64,000 nt of DNA from Saprospiraceae bacterium (GCA_020628475.1 JAHDFB010000001.1:62001-126000), one strand, 5' to 3'. Positions 36,780 to 46,924 are shown, counted from the stretch's first letter. The notes: generated by a model not told the origin, from the letters alone. Numbers and translations: made by a program.

Positions 36780-37270
36780 GTATCATTTTATGGAGACAGC
36801 ATAATAGTACCGTGCATTGTTTATTTTTCTATAAAGCTTGACTTTTTTAATATTTTAACTGCTTCCGATCACGTTCTGAGGAATAATTCGGGTAAAAATG
36901 TCGTATTCAAGAAATTTAATTTTATTTCGTGCCTAAAAAATAGGGGGGAGGCGGTCTTTAAAACGTCTAATAGTAAATGCTTGGTAGAAGTATCGAGAAT
37001 ATAGCATAAGCGAGAAGAAAATTCGGGAATGTCTGCTTCAAAATTGTCTTTTATTTTTCAAAAATGATAATGACTTGTTAAAATTGAACAAAAGTCAAAA
37101 ATCGAAGCAACAATCTGGCCTTTCAAATCGTCTATATATGTACTTGACCAACTGTAAAGCAGAAAGTGAAGTAGAGGATTAAACGTTAAATTTTTATCAA
37201 TGAGTTACATATTATAAAAATTTATACTATATTAGTTCTTGCAAATTATAAACCCATATTTAATATCGTT
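36780..37270. other. Gene-poor AT-rich spacer
   Basis: About 490 bp without a convincing gene. The 86-aa track ORF (36744-37004) begins inside the receptor's hairpin and has an unnatural composition, so it was not accepted. No repeat, tRNA or clear promoter was seen. A small RNA gene cannot be excluded from sequence inspection alone. Confidence 0.5.
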
Positions 37271-37381
37271 ATGTTTAAATCATTATTTAACCGATTTTTT
37301 GCGTCTTTGGGTTCAAAGACTCAGAAATCAGTACAGATCCTCAAGGTAGACGAGGAGTACGAAAGCTGGATAGGAATTTAG
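37271..37381 (+). CDS. Candidate 36-residue small protein
   Basis: Too short for the ORF track. The ATG at 37271 opens MFKSLFNRFFASLGSKTQK and the frame closes at TAG 37381. The N-terminal half is an amphipathic, basic helix and the C-terminal half is acidic (KVDEEYESWIGI). A strong terminator follows at 37446, which indicates a short discrete transcript containing just this ORF. No homologue is recognised. The MFK-LFNRF start resembles the start of the LEA-like protein at 24381, possibly a shared membrane-binding helix. Coding status needs ribosome profiling or conservation. Confidence 0.35.
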   Translation: MFKSLFNRFFASLGSKTQKSVQILKVDEEYESWIGI

Positions 37382-37445
37382 TGTTTCGTATGTCTACGCC
37401 CATAGAAATCGGAAATGAGAATCCGATAGAACAAAAAATGTAAAG

Positions 37446-37483
37446 AACCTGATATTTTACCGATATCAGGTTTTTTGTTTTTT
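37446..37483 (+). terminator. Rho-independent terminator
   Basis: AACCTGATAT ... ATATCAGGTT (10-bp stem, 7-nt loop) followed by TTTTTGTTTTTT. It ends the short transcription unit carrying the 36-aa ORF, just before the next gene. Confidence 0.85.
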
Positions 37484-37496
37484 ATAGCTCGACATC

Positions 37497-37832
37497 ATGA
37501 CCAACAGAACGGATCTGAAAAACACATTAAGAAAGAATCGAAGCGTCATTTTTTTGTATTTATCGATGAGCTTGTTTTTTCTTTCTTTCGTTCTGAAATT
37601 TTTTCGGCAAGAATTATTTGGAATTCAACGCGGTTATGCTCCGCATGAATTATCGTTCCATTTTATGGTGCTTCTGCCCATCCAGCTGTGTGCCTTATTG
37701 ATCATTTTATACATCTTGGTATTTCGGTCTAGATATTTGTCTTCTCATAGTCGTATGATCGGCTGGATATTTTTGATTGGTATGATGGCTTATTGGTTAT
37801 ATCGTTGGCTTCCTATTTTTTTAGATTTGTGA
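37497..37832 (+). CDS. Small integral membrane protein
   Basis: 111 aa with three likely transmembrane helices: about 18-38 (VIFLYLSMSLFFLSFVLKFF), 52-75 (HFMVLLPIQLCALLIILYILVF) and 85-108 (MIGWIFLIGMMAYWLYRWLPIF). A basic N-terminus (TLRKNR) suggests a cytoplasmic start. No family recognised and no obvious operon partner. It begins only 13 nt after the previous terminator. Confidence 0.5.
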   Translation: MTNRTDLKNTLRKNRSVIFLYLSMSLFFLSFVLKFFRQELFGIQRGYAPHELSFHFMVLLPIQLCALLIILYILVFRSRYLSSHSRMIGWIFLIGMMAYWLYRWLPIFLDL

Positions 37833-37871
37833 CCTTGTTTTAAGAAAGGTGTATAGCATTAGCTCACCTGT

Positions 37872-38492
37872 TTAATATTCCATTTTGATTTTATATGTAG
37901 GGGGTATTTCAAATTTCATCTTTTCTTCTGACCGTGCTATTTCATCTTGTAAAAAATCCGCAAAGTTCTTCCATGTTGAAATTACTGTTCCATTTTGAAG
38001 CATGGAAAATATTTCGTTGTTGCCATCCGCAAAATAGCCCAATTTCTCTTTTCCCGAATAGTGCGAAGTGCCAAAATGAAAAAACGAATATTCTACTTGG
38101 TATTCTTGAATCCATGAAAGATTAGCCCGGAATAGATCCTGCGCTCGAACGCTACTTTTATTGGTTTGGTGGGCGTTAACAATGGATGAGGTAATTCCGT
38201 ACAATGCTATGTCGTATATGAAACATCCATTGATTTCGTTTAAAAAATCTACATAAAAAGAAGGTATTGCTTTATCGGATCTGGATTCGAAAGTTTGGAT
38301 CCAATCGTTTGTTACTGGTGGGAATAATAATATGCCCCAATTCATTGGTGCGATCCATGGGCGATGAAAAATGAATAATTCATCGCCACTTCCGATTTTA
38401 GAATTGTTTGCAATGTATTTGAGACATTGATGCTTTATGGCATCCAATTCTAAAGGATAATTAGAAATTCTATTTTTAATCGTTTCATTCAT
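37872..38492 (-). CDS. SMI1/KNR4 (SUKH)-like protein
   Basis: 206-aa cytoplasmic protein. The SUKH pattern is clear: AIPSFYVDFLNEINGCFIYDIALYGI, then YSFFHFGTSHYSGKEKLGYFADGNNEIFSMLQNGTVISTWKNFADFLQDEI. SUKH proteins are a common immunity/toxin-system fold, but there is no toxin with a recognisable nuclease or deaminase domain next to it. It is followed downstream by a terminated unit on the other strand. The role is not established. Confidence 0.65.
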   Translation of the reverse strand: MNETIKNRISNYPLELDAIKHQCLKYIANNSKIGSGDELFIFHRPWIAPMNWGILLFPPVTNDWIQTFESRSDKAIPSFYVDFLNEINGCFIYDIALYGITSSIVNAHQTNKSSVRAQDLFRANLSWIQEYQVEYSFFHFGTSHYSGKEKLGYFADGNNEIFSMLQNGTVISTWKNFADFLQDEIARSEEKMKFEIPPTYKIKMEY

Positions 38493-38581
38493 TTTAATGC
38501 TTCAGTGGGTGTTATACTGAGTTATGATTGGTTAGGATTGGCAATGTTTTGCGATGATAAATAATATTGAAGAGCTAATTT

Positions 38582-39073
38582 TTATTTTAGGAACTCTATT
38601 TTACAATTTTCTTTTATAAATTTTTTACCCCTTACTTTTCCAATGCAGGTTCCAAATTTATTGTTCATATATTTTTCATCTCCAAGATCTTCGCCATGAC
38701 TATTATAAATAATTTGAAATGTGAGAAGGTCTATAATAACAAAGGCAAAAGGATCTCGAATGACTAGTGTTTTACTATATTTTTTTCCTTTATATTCAAT
38801 ATCGTTGTAGATGAAAAATCGAGCTTCATCAAAACTTTCTATATCCTCTATTAATTTGAAACGGACTTTTTGATTGGTATTTTTATCGATAATTTTCACC
38901 TTTCGCTTAATCGAATGTAGGTCATCTAAAAGAAAAATTTGAACTCGATAGACATAAGTTATTTCTAAATCTTCATGTTGGAAAACTACTTTGGAATTTT
39001 TAGAGCAAGAACTAAATATCACAATGCTTGTGAATACGAGGAACAATACTTTGTATACTTTAAGGATGCGCAT
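38582..39073 (-). CDS. Small hypothetical lipoprotein
   Basis: 163 aa with a lipoprotein signal peptide (FTSIVIFSSC|SKNSK). The mature part is beta-rich and basic (YVYRVQIFLLDDLHSIKRKVKIIDKNTNQKVRFKLIEDI), with a repeated YKGKKYSKT-type pattern. It has no known domain. The AT-rich coding style and position beside a SUKH-like gene suggest a lineage-specific gene. Confidence 0.5.
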   Translation of the reverse strand: MRILKVYKVLFLVFTSIVIFSSCSKNSKVVFQHEDLEITYVYRVQIFLLDDLHSIKRKVKIIDKNTNQKVRFKLIEDIESFDEARFFIYNDIEYKGKKYSKTLVIRDPFAFVIIDLLTFQIIYNSHGEDLGDEKYMNNKFGTCIGKVRGKKFIKENCKIEFLK

Positions 39074-39236
39074 TTATAAGTTCTTTTTATTTATCCTTTT
39101 CTTAGCCTTTGAAGGCTACTCTAGAATCTTCTATCTAAATATATGTAAATTCACAATATAAGTTTTTTATAACTTGAAGTCTAACAGATCATTACCTCGT
39201 AAGAAATTATGAATAGTAGCACGGAAATACTAGACA

Positions 39237-39344
39237 TGCGATAGCGATAGTAACTGGCTTGACGGCGATGATCGGCGTCATGATCCTGACGCAGGAAGGA
39301 TGACCTTAGGGAAACAGTGCATAGCGCGGCCATCGCCCTTATCA
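39237..39344. repeat. REP-like GC-rich element (copy 3)
   Basis: A GC-rich island just after the pyrB 3' end. It contains TGACG-GCGATGATCGG-CGTCA as an inverted repeat and ends GCATAGCGCGGCCATCGCCCTTATCA, nearly the same end as the element at 5471-5580. Its position downstream of pyrB suggests it may stabilise or end the pyrR-pyrB transcript. Confidence 0.5.
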
Positions 39345-39361
39345 TTATTATTCTAAAAAGC

Positions 39362-40297
39362 TTACTTTAACTTTTCGCGACTGGCTAATAGATACAGCAC
39401 GGCCATCCGGTTGGCGACGCCATTTTCGACCTGTTGCAATATGATCGAATGTTCAGAATCTGCTACATCACTGCTCAATTCCACTCCTCGATTGATCGGC
39501 CCCGGGTGCATGATAACGGGTACATTTTTCAAGGAATCGAGCAATGCCCGGTTGATACCATAATATTGGCTATACTCGCGCAATGAAGGTATGTACTGAA
39601 TATCTTGTCGTTCCAATTGTATGCGTAAAACATTGGCCACATCAGCCCATTCCAAAGTCTCTCGTAAGTTGTAGCTCACATCAACACCCAAGGTAGAAAT
39701 GTGTTTTTGAATCAATGTCGGAGGGCCACAAACTACCACTTTGGCCCCTAATTTCTTAAGGCAATATATATTGCTCAGCGCAACTCGAGAATGCTTTATA
39801 TCTCCAATAATGGCGATTTTCTTTCCTTTCAAATTTCCCAGTTGTTCGCGCATCGAATAAGCGTCCAATAGGGCCTGGGTCGGATGTTCATGGGTGCCGT
39901 CCCCAGCATTGATAATATTGGCATCTATGCGATCTGCAAGAAATTGCGGAGCTCCAGGTGCAGGATGGCGCATCACGACCATATCCACTTTCATGGATAA
40001 TATATTATTGACCGTATCTAAGAGCGTTTCTCCCTTCTTGACAGAAGAAGCGGCTGCCGAAAAGTTGACAACATCTGCACTCAACCTTTTTTCTGCTAAT
40101 TCGAAAGAAATTCGAGTCCGCGTAGAATTCTCGAAGAAGAGATTTGCCACGGTCACATCTCGTAAAGACGGTACCTTTTTGATGGGACGATTGATGACTT
40201 CTTTGAAATTGTCGGCGGTGTGAAAGATGAGTTCTATATCCTCTTTGGTGATATATTTGATTCCTAGTAGATGTTTCGTACTAAGTTGCTGATTCAT
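39362..40297 (-). CDS. pyrB: Aspartate carbamoyltransferase catalytic chain
   Basis: 311 aa when started at MNQQLSTKHLLGIKY (40297); the track's longer start runs into pyrR. The carbamoyl-phosphate motif STRTRISFELAEKRL, the HPTQALLDAYSM loop and the C-terminal HPGPINRGVEL are present. It makes carbamoyl-aspartate in pyrimidine synthesis. No pyrI regulatory chain is nearby, which fits the unregulated, PyrR-linked type. It is joined to pyrR with essentially no gap. Confidence 0.95.
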   Translation of the reverse strand: MNQQLSTKHLLGIKYITKEDIELIFHTADNFKEVINRPIKKVPSLRDVTVANLFFENSTRTRISFELAEKRLSADVVNFSAAASSVKKGETLLDTVNNILSMKVDMVVMRHPAPGAPQFLADRIDANIINAGDGTHEHPTQALLDAYSMREQLGNLKGKKIAIIGDIKHSRVALSNIYCLKKLGAKVVVCGPPTLIQKHISTLGVDVSYNLRETLEWADVANVLRIQLERQDIQYIPSLREYSQYYGINRALLDSLKNVPVIMHPGPINRGVELSSDVADSEHSIILQQVENGVANRMAVLYLLASREKLK

Positions 40298-40298
40298 T

Positions 40299-40856
40299 TT
40301 ATTGCTTCTTTTTATCGGCAGAGAAGAAAAGTATCCGATCTTCCGGATGTTCGTCATTCCACTCCACTTTCACATATGCTTCATCTAAGGAGTCAACATT
40401 GATTCCCGTATAATCTGCTTTGATTGGTAAATGTCGATTGAATCTTCGGTTAACTAGGGTTAAGAGTTCGACTTGGAGGGGTCTTCCAAAGTCTTGCAAT
40501 GCTGATAATGCTGCTTGTATCGTCCGTCCAGTATACAAGACATCATCTATGAGAATGACACGTTTTCCTTCGATCAAGAAATCCAACTCTGTAGAACTCG
40601 GACTTAAAGGGGTATCTCGTCTTCGGAAATCGTCCCGATAAAAGGTAATATCTAATTTTCCATATTGGAATTTGGCCTTTTTATGATTCTTTTTAATCAA
40701 GGCTATGATTCGTTCTGCAAGTAATACACCTCTTTCCTGTATTCCAATAATACAGGTATTCTCAAAATCACCATGATTTTCTATGACCTGATGGGACAAG
40801 CGCTCCAGTGTCAGCTGAAACTTGCCTTTATCCAATATGATTTTTCCTTCTTTCAT
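40299..40856 (-). CDS. pyrR: PyrR bifunctional regulator / uracil phosphoribosyltransferase
   Basis: 185 aa. The PRPP-binding loop reads VILIDDVLYTGRTIQAALSAL and the family motif is GIQERGVLLAERI. In Gram-positive bacteria PyrR binds pyr mRNA to attenuate transcription and also has weak UPRTase activity. Here it precedes pyrB in an operon. The -7 box leaves a leader of only ~8 nt, so there is no room for an attenuator upstream of pyrR. Regulation by RNA binding at this site is therefore unlikely. Confidence 0.93.
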   Translation of the reverse strand: MKEGKIILDKGKFQLTLERLSHQVIENHGDFENTCIIGIQERGVLLAERIIALIKKNHKKAKFQYGKLDITFYRDDFRRRDTPLSPSSTELDFLIEGKRVILIDDVLYTGRTIQAALSALQDFGRPLQVELLTLVNRRFNRHLPIKADYTGINVDSLDEAYVKVEWNDEHPEDRILFFSADKKKQ

Positions 40857-40864
40857 TCGTCGTG

Positions 40865-40872
40865 CAAATATA
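40865..40872 (-). promoter_or_regulatory. -7 box of pyrR-pyrB promoter
   Basis: The minus strand reads TATATTTG followed by CACG, an exact TAnnTTTG, 8 nt before the pyrR ATG. Confidence 0.6.
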
Positions 40873-40916
40873 CGCTACCATTCTTAGCTGTTCCAATGAA
40901 CCGACTAATTTTTACT

Positions 40917-41957
40917 TTATGGAGCCGGATTTGGATTTTGATCGTGAATGTTGTTGATTGATCGCAGCAATTCTATGCTTAATTCCATATCTCCAGTCGC
41001 AATATTTTCTTTGAGCTGTTCCATGCTTGTTGCTCCGATGATATTACTAGCAACAAATGGACGTGTATTGACAAAGGTCAAGGCGAGTTGTGCTAGACTC
41101 ATATTATGTTGCTGAGCCAATTCGTAATAAGCTCTTGCAGCTTCTATAGATCGTGGTCCATTATATCGGGACATCTGAGCGAATTGATTGATTCGATTTT
41201 CTGGACGGTCGGTACCGTTGTGAAATTTATCCGTTAATCGTCCAAAACCCAGCGGAGAATAGGGGAGCAGCCCGATGTTTTCTCGCATCGAAATTTCTGC
41301 CAATCCAACCTCGTACTGCCGAGTTAGTAAAGAGTATGCATTTTGTATACTAACCGCCTTCGGATGACCTTGTGCTTTGGCTATTTCGTTGGTGCGCATG
41401 ACTCCCCAAGGGGTTTCATTTGAAAGCCCCCAATGTCTGATTTTTCCTTGCTTGATTAAATCATTCAAGGTATCAATAGCCTCCTCGAAGTTATCTACCC
41501 AGGGATCATTTGGATGATGTGTATAACCGAGTTGTCCGAAAAAGTTACTCTTTCTTTCTGGCCAATGCAGCTGATAAAGATCGATGTAATCCGTTTGAAG
41601 ACGGCTAAGACTTTTGTCGATGGCATCTAGGATACGACTTTTGGAAAAGCCGAGATTGTCTGCTATGAATTTCATATTGGCAGAGGGGCCGGTGACCTTT
41701 GTGGCTAATATAAATTGATCTCGATTATTGCGTTCTTTGATCCAATTTCCAATGATACGTTCCGTGGCACCTTGTGTTTCGTCGCTGTAAGGAACGCTGT
41801 ACATTTCGGCTGTATCGAGAAAGTTTACACCTTGTTCTAATGCGTAATCCATTTGTTCGAATGCCTCATCTTGTGTATTCTGGCGACCAAAGGTCATGGT
41901 CCCTAAACAAATCACACTTACATCGAGGCCTGTTCTACCGAGTTTCTTATACTTCAT
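40917..41957 (-). CDS. Aldo/keto reductase (Tas-like)
   Basis: 346 aa. AKR catalytic tetrad residues can be placed: Asp and Tyr in NFLDTAEMYSVPYSDET, Lys in FILATKVTGPS, and His in DLYQLHWPER. The long insert between them and the motif QLHWPER plus SIQNAYSLLTRQYEVGLAEI resemble the Tas/YghZ group. NADPH-dependent carbonyl reduction is expected; the substrate is unknown. Divergent from tpiA, with 86 nt between start codons. Confidence 0.9.
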   Translation of the reverse strand: MKYKKLGRTGLDVSVICLGTMTFGRQNTQDEAFEQMDYALEQGVNFLDTAEMYSVPYSDETQGATERIIGNWIKERNNRDQFILATKVTGPSANMKFIADNLGFSKSRILDAIDKSLSRLQTDYIDLYQLHWPERKSNFFGQLGYTHHPNDPWVDNFEEAIDTLNDLIKQGKIRHWGLSNETPWGVMRTNEIAKAQGHPKAVSIQNAYSLLTRQYEVGLAEISMRENIGLLPYSPLGFGRLTDKFHNGTDRPENRINQFAQMSRYNGPRSIEAARAYYELAQQHNMSLAQLALTFVNTRPFVASNIIGATSMEQLKENIATGDMELSIELLRSINNIHDQNPNPAP

Positions 41958-41976
41958 TGGCTAAAGCTTTTATTTG

Positions 41977-41984
41977 CAAACTTA
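41977..41984 (-). promoter_or_regulatory. -7 box of aldo/keto reductase promoter
   Basis: The minus strand reads TAAGTTTG followed by C, an exact TAnnTTTG, 19 nt before the ATG at 41957. Confidence 0.55.
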
Positions 41985-41992
41985 AAATTTAA

Positions 41993-42000
41993 TATGTTTG
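41993..42000 (+). promoter_or_regulatory. -7 box of tpiA promoter
   Basis: TATGTTTG, an exact TAnnTTTG, 43 nt before the tpiA ATG and only 8 nt from the opposing -7 box of the reductase gene. A near match, CATCTTTG at 42017, is closer to the ATG and is an alternative, with this TTTG then serving as the -33. Confidence 0.45.
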
Positions 42001-42043
42001 AGCCATAGAAAAAAAGCATCTTTGCAAAAAAAATAAACTGGAC

Positions 42044-42799
42044 ATGACAAGACGTAAAATCGCCGCTGGAAATTGGAAAATGAACATGGAATTTGAGGAA
42101 GGAATGGAGCTGGCTCGGAAGGTCAGTCATATGGATATTCCGGATGGTGTTGAAGTTATTTTGGGAGTTCCATCTCTTTATTTGAAGCCGTGCGTGGATA
42201 TGTTATTACATGTACCCAAGGTGCATGTTTCTGCTCAGAATTGTCATCAAGCCAAAAAAGGCGCCTATACGGGAGAGATAGCAGCGGGTATGTTGGAATC
42301 CATTTCTTGTCCAAAAGTAATTTTAGGACATTCTGAACGTCGGGCGTATTTTCAGGAAGATAATGCCATGTTGGCCGAGAAGGTGGACCGAGCGTTGGAG
42401 CATGGATTGGAAATTATATTCTGTTGTGGTGAAAGTTTAGATACTAGAAAAGCCGGAGAGCAGAATGCCTTTGTTACCAATCAATTGAAAGAAAGTTTAT
42501 TTCATTTATCGGCGGAGGTGATATCTACACTGGTGATCGCTTATGAACCGATATGGGCCATAGGGACAGGAGAAACCGCGAGTCCAGAGCAAGCGCAGGA
42601 TATGCACGCTGCGATTCGTTCTTTCATCGCTGAACAGTATGGACAAGAAATTGCGGAACAAATTCCAATTTTATATGGAGGATCTGTCAAAGCTGCCAAT
42701 GCTCAGCAAATTTTTGGACAATCAGATGTAGATGGTGGTCTCGTAGGAGGAGCATCTTTGGATGCTGAACAGTTTCAACAGATTATACAATCGTTTTAA
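42044..42799 (+). CDS. tpiA: Triosephosphate isomerase
   Basis: 251 aa. The N-terminal KIAAGNWKMN carries the active-site Asn and Lys. ILGHSERRAYFQE gives the catalytic His region and VIAYEPIWAIGTGETASPEQ the catalytic Glu and loop 6. LYGGSVKAANA binds phosphate. It interconverts dihydroxyacetone phosphate and glyceraldehyde 3-phosphate. Single-gene unit ended by a strong hairpin. Confidence 0.97.
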   Translation: MTRRKIAAGNWKMNMEFEEGMELARKVSHMDIPDGVEVILGVPSLYLKPCVDMLLHVPKVHVSAQNCHQAKKGAYTGEIAAGMLESISCPKVILGHSERRAYFQEDNAMLAEKVDRALEHGLEIIFCCGESLDTRKAGEQNAFVTNQLKESLFHLSAEVISTLVIAYEPIWAIGTGETASPEQAQDMHAAIRSFIAEQYGQEIAEQIPILYGGSVKAANAQQIFGQSDVDGGLVGGASLDAEQFQQIIQSF

Positions 42800-42850
42800 T
42801 GAAAAAAACGGACCAGTATTGATTGGTCATCATGAATCATCATAAAAGAA

Positions 42851-42887
42851 AAGCGGAAACATTCAAGTTGAATGTTTCCGCTTTTTT
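42851..42887. terminator. Bidirectional terminator between tpiA and barrel gene
   Basis: AAGCGGAAACATTC ... GAATGTTTCCGCTT, a 14-bp stem with a 5-nt loop, then TTTTTTG on the plus side. On the minus side the tail is also T-rich (CTTTTCTTTTATG), so it can end both convergent transcripts. Confidence 0.88.
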
Positions 42888-42912
42888 GTAGTATAATTTT
42901 TTTTAGCAGAAC

Positions 42913-43653
42913 CTATATAGACATAAAGCTTGCTCGTTTTCCACATACTGATTTAGCATATTGACCTAATCCGAAGTTTAATTCTAGTACTACCTCAATA
43001 AAGGCAGGATTCGTCGGAGCATAGTCGTCATAGGTTAGCGGTGCAATGTAGAAGTCATTTTCGACACCAGTAGCATTGAGTATATCGTATAATCCATAGC
43101 TCAATCGGAATCCTAAATTTGCTGTAAAGGCATCTGCATTGAACATGTAATAACCAAATCCAAGTACTGGACTGATCATATTGTCGACAAACTGATCATC
43201 TACGATTTCTGTATTTGCGCCATTTAAGGTTTGGGTAAATCGCTGATAGAGACCATATTTTGCCCCGAGTTCAACGTAATTGAGATTTCGATTGTATCGA
43301 TACATAAAGTAGAAATCCGCTGAATTATAGGCAATACGTTTATTAACTAGATCAATATTATCTGATTTTAATTCATTTCTCTGCGCGCTCAGGCTATACA
43401 TCGCATCAATGGTAATTGCGTGAAATTCACCGAAGTTGAATCCAAATTTTCCTCCGATTCCATAGGTTGAAGCGAAAATAGGCGTGATGTTTCTGTCATT
43501 AATAAGGTTGTTATTATACAGTAATCCTGCTCCGGCAGAAACTTTTAATCCTGCATCCAACCAGAAGTAAATTTTTTGACTAGATAATTGACTGGTGCTG
43601 GCTGTAATGAGCACGAATAGGATAAGAAAGTTTTTGAATTTGTTCATTCTCAT
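42913..43653 (-). CDS. Outer-membrane beta-barrel-like hypothetical protein
   Basis: 246 aa with a signal peptide (LITASTSQLSSQ). Alternating hydrophobic strands with aromatic girdles (AGAGLLYNNN, IGGKFGFNFGEFHAITIDAMY, SADFYFMYRYNRNLNYVELGAKYGLYQRF, VLGFGYYMFNADAFTANLGFRLSYGLYDIL, IEVVLELNFGLG) suggest an 8-10 strand barrel. It lacks PorT or OmpA motifs. The C-terminal ~12 residues (KSVCGKRASFMSI) extend past the last strand. The function is unknown; it appears monocistronic. Confidence 0.65.
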   Translation of the reverse strand: MRMNKFKNFLILFVLITASTSQLSSQKIYFWLDAGLKVSAGAGLLYNNNLINDRNITPIFASTYGIGGKFGFNFGEFHAITIDAMYSLSAQRNELKSDNIDLVNKRIAYNSADFYFMYRYNRNLNYVELGAKYGLYQRFTQTLNGANTEIVDDQFVDNMISPVLGFGYYMFNADAFTANLGFRLSYGLYDILNATGVENDFYIAPLTYDDYAPTNPAFIEVVLELNFGLGQYAKSVCGKRASFMSI

Positions 43654-43744
43654 AATATTTTGTTTATAAATGCCGTAATAAAGAAGACATTACGTATTAG
43701 CAAATATAATAAAGTGTATCAGTTTAAAGGCCTTGAACGGCTAT

Positions 43745-44536
43745 TTATTTGCGAATAATATCTCCTACATGGATAGTGCCTTCCTTGATTAACGCTGCGT
43801 TCATTCCGAAAATAATGTGATTACCTTGCTTCCTGGTTTTGGAAAGATATCGAATCGGTTCTTTAGAAGAGACGCCTGTATCTTGATGTATTCCTATGAC
43901 CTGACATCGTTTACAGGGTTTGACCATTTGAAAATGCACATCGGAAATGCTGAATTCTTGAAGTTGATCTTCTGCAAATGCTTCACATCCATCAATGATG
44001 AGGTTTGCTCTAAACTGTCGGATATCGATTTGTTCGCCAATTTCTTGACTGATCTTCTCTACGGATGCTTTGGAAAGTACTAAAAAGGGATAGCCATCGG
44101 CATAGCTCATGGTGCTATTGTACGGTGCTACCTGTAATTGTTTAGTTCTGGGTTTTTCTGCGCTCATTTTCACCAGTCGAACCGGTTTGTTTAGGTAATT
44201 TGAAAACCATTGATTAATATGGTTGGGATATTGATAAGATTGAATCTGATCATCCCAAACGGTTACCGTAACGGGCTGTTCGCTAGTCAGAGTCCATGGT
44301 ATTTCGATACCGTTCGTTTCGTTTTGTTTTTCATGAACGTAGATAGCCTTGTCGCGAATTTGAACGGCTAAGGTGGTTAGTACAGGCATGGTTCGTTGCG
44401 AAACGAAACGATTTTCTTGATCTATCAGAAGCCATCTTCGATCGTATTCCAAGCCGCTTTGAATAACTTTTGCCTCACTGAGCTGGATGCCGCCTAATGA
44501 TTTGACTGGGTATACTACGATTTCAGACAGATGCAT
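43745..44536 (-). CDS. MOSC domain protein (YcbX-like, no ferredoxin domain)
   Basis: 263 aa. The N-terminal beta-barrel domain (LSEIVVYPVKSLGGIQLSEAKVIQSGLEYDRRWLLID) is followed by a MOSC domain (FRANLIIDGCEAFAEDQ, VHFQMVKPCKRCQVIGIHQDTG) with the conserved KPCxRC cysteine that carries sulfur or ligates Mo-cofactor. E. coli YcbX-type proteins reduce N-hydroxylated compounds using molybdenum cofactor, but no ferredoxin domain is fused here. It starts 1-2 nt after the SpoU gene, as the third gene of the pyrG operon. Confidence 0.88.
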   Translation of the reverse strand: MHLSEIVVYPVKSLGGIQLSEAKVIQSGLEYDRRWLLIDQENRFVSQRTMPVLTTLAVQIRDKAIYVHEKQNETNGIEIPWTLTSEQPVTVTVWDDQIQSYQYPNHINQWFSNYLNKPVRLVKMSAEKPRTKQLQVAPYNSTMSYADGYPFLVLSKASVEKISQEIGEQIDIRQFRANLIIDGCEAFAEDQLQEFSISDVHFQMVKPCKRCQVIGIHQDTGVSSKEPIRYLSKTRKQGNHIIFGMNAALIKEGTIHVGDIIRK

Positions 44537-44537
44537 T

Positions 44538-45079
44538 TTATGAATTTAGTCGTTTCCAAAATTCCCAAATGGTGATTCCACCACAAACAGAAACATTGAG
44601 TGAGTGTTTCGTACCAAATTGAGGTATTTCGATGCAGTAATCACTTAAAGATATTGCTTTTTCACTGACTCCGTGCACTTCATTTCCGACGATCAAGCAG
44701 ATTTCTTGTTTTTGGTGCATCGTCTCGAGATGAAAATCCTGCAGTTCGATGGATTTGTCCGTTTGTTCGATCGCCAGTATCGTATTGCTCTCTCGTAAGG
44801 ATTCTAAGAGCTCTTCGATGTTTTCGTGATAAGACCAATCCATAGAATGTGTTGCACCAATGGCTGTTTTCGTAATTTCTTTATGCGGAGGTTTTGCCGT
44901 GATACCACACAGGTAAATATGCTTTAAAGCAAAGGCATCAGATGTTCGAAAAAGAGCGCCAACATTCAGTGCGGAGCGGATATCATCTAATACCAGATTA
45001 ATCGCTGTTTTTTCTTGATTTTTGAAGGCCTCAACATCTAAGCGTTCTAGTTCTTCAAGACTCTTTTTTTTCGCTTCCA

Positions 45080-45080
<1 letters not shown>
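44538..45080 (-). CDS. SpoU/TrmH-family RNA 2'-O-methyltransferase
   Basis: 180-aa SPOUT enzyme. The three motifs are visible: NLVLDDIRSALNVGALFRTSDAF (1), LIVGNEVHGVSEKAI (2) and CIEIPQFGTKHSLNVSVCGGITIWEF (3). It lacks the N-terminal substrate-binding domain of RlmB-type enzymes, so is a minimal TrmH/TrmL-like methyltransferase. The target nucleotide is unknown. The ATG overlaps the pyrG stop codon (TGATG), showing translational coupling. Confidence 0.88.
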
Positions 45081-46795
<1,715 letters not shown>

Positions 46796-46894
46796 TTAAT
46801 TCGATTCATTTCTAGACGGAAGTGCTAATGTTGGTGATTTTCAATTAGATAGAGCATTCGTAGATTTAAATTGTAAAAAAAAGTCATATTAGGC

Positions 46895-46924
46895 TTTGAA
46901 AATCTAAAATCTTATATAATTTTG
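46895..46924 (+). promoter_or_regulatory. Full -33/-7 promoter of tRNA-Ser
   Basis: TTTG (46895-46898), an 18-bp spacer, then TAATTTTG (46917-46924). Both Bacteroidota promoter elements are exact and well spaced. The tRNA starts about 55 nt downstream. Confidence 0.75.

Noticed and set aside
36744-37004. 86-aa ORF after the TonB receptor
   Set aside because: It begins inside the receptor's 3' hairpin and has unnatural composition and no ribosome-binding or promoter signal.
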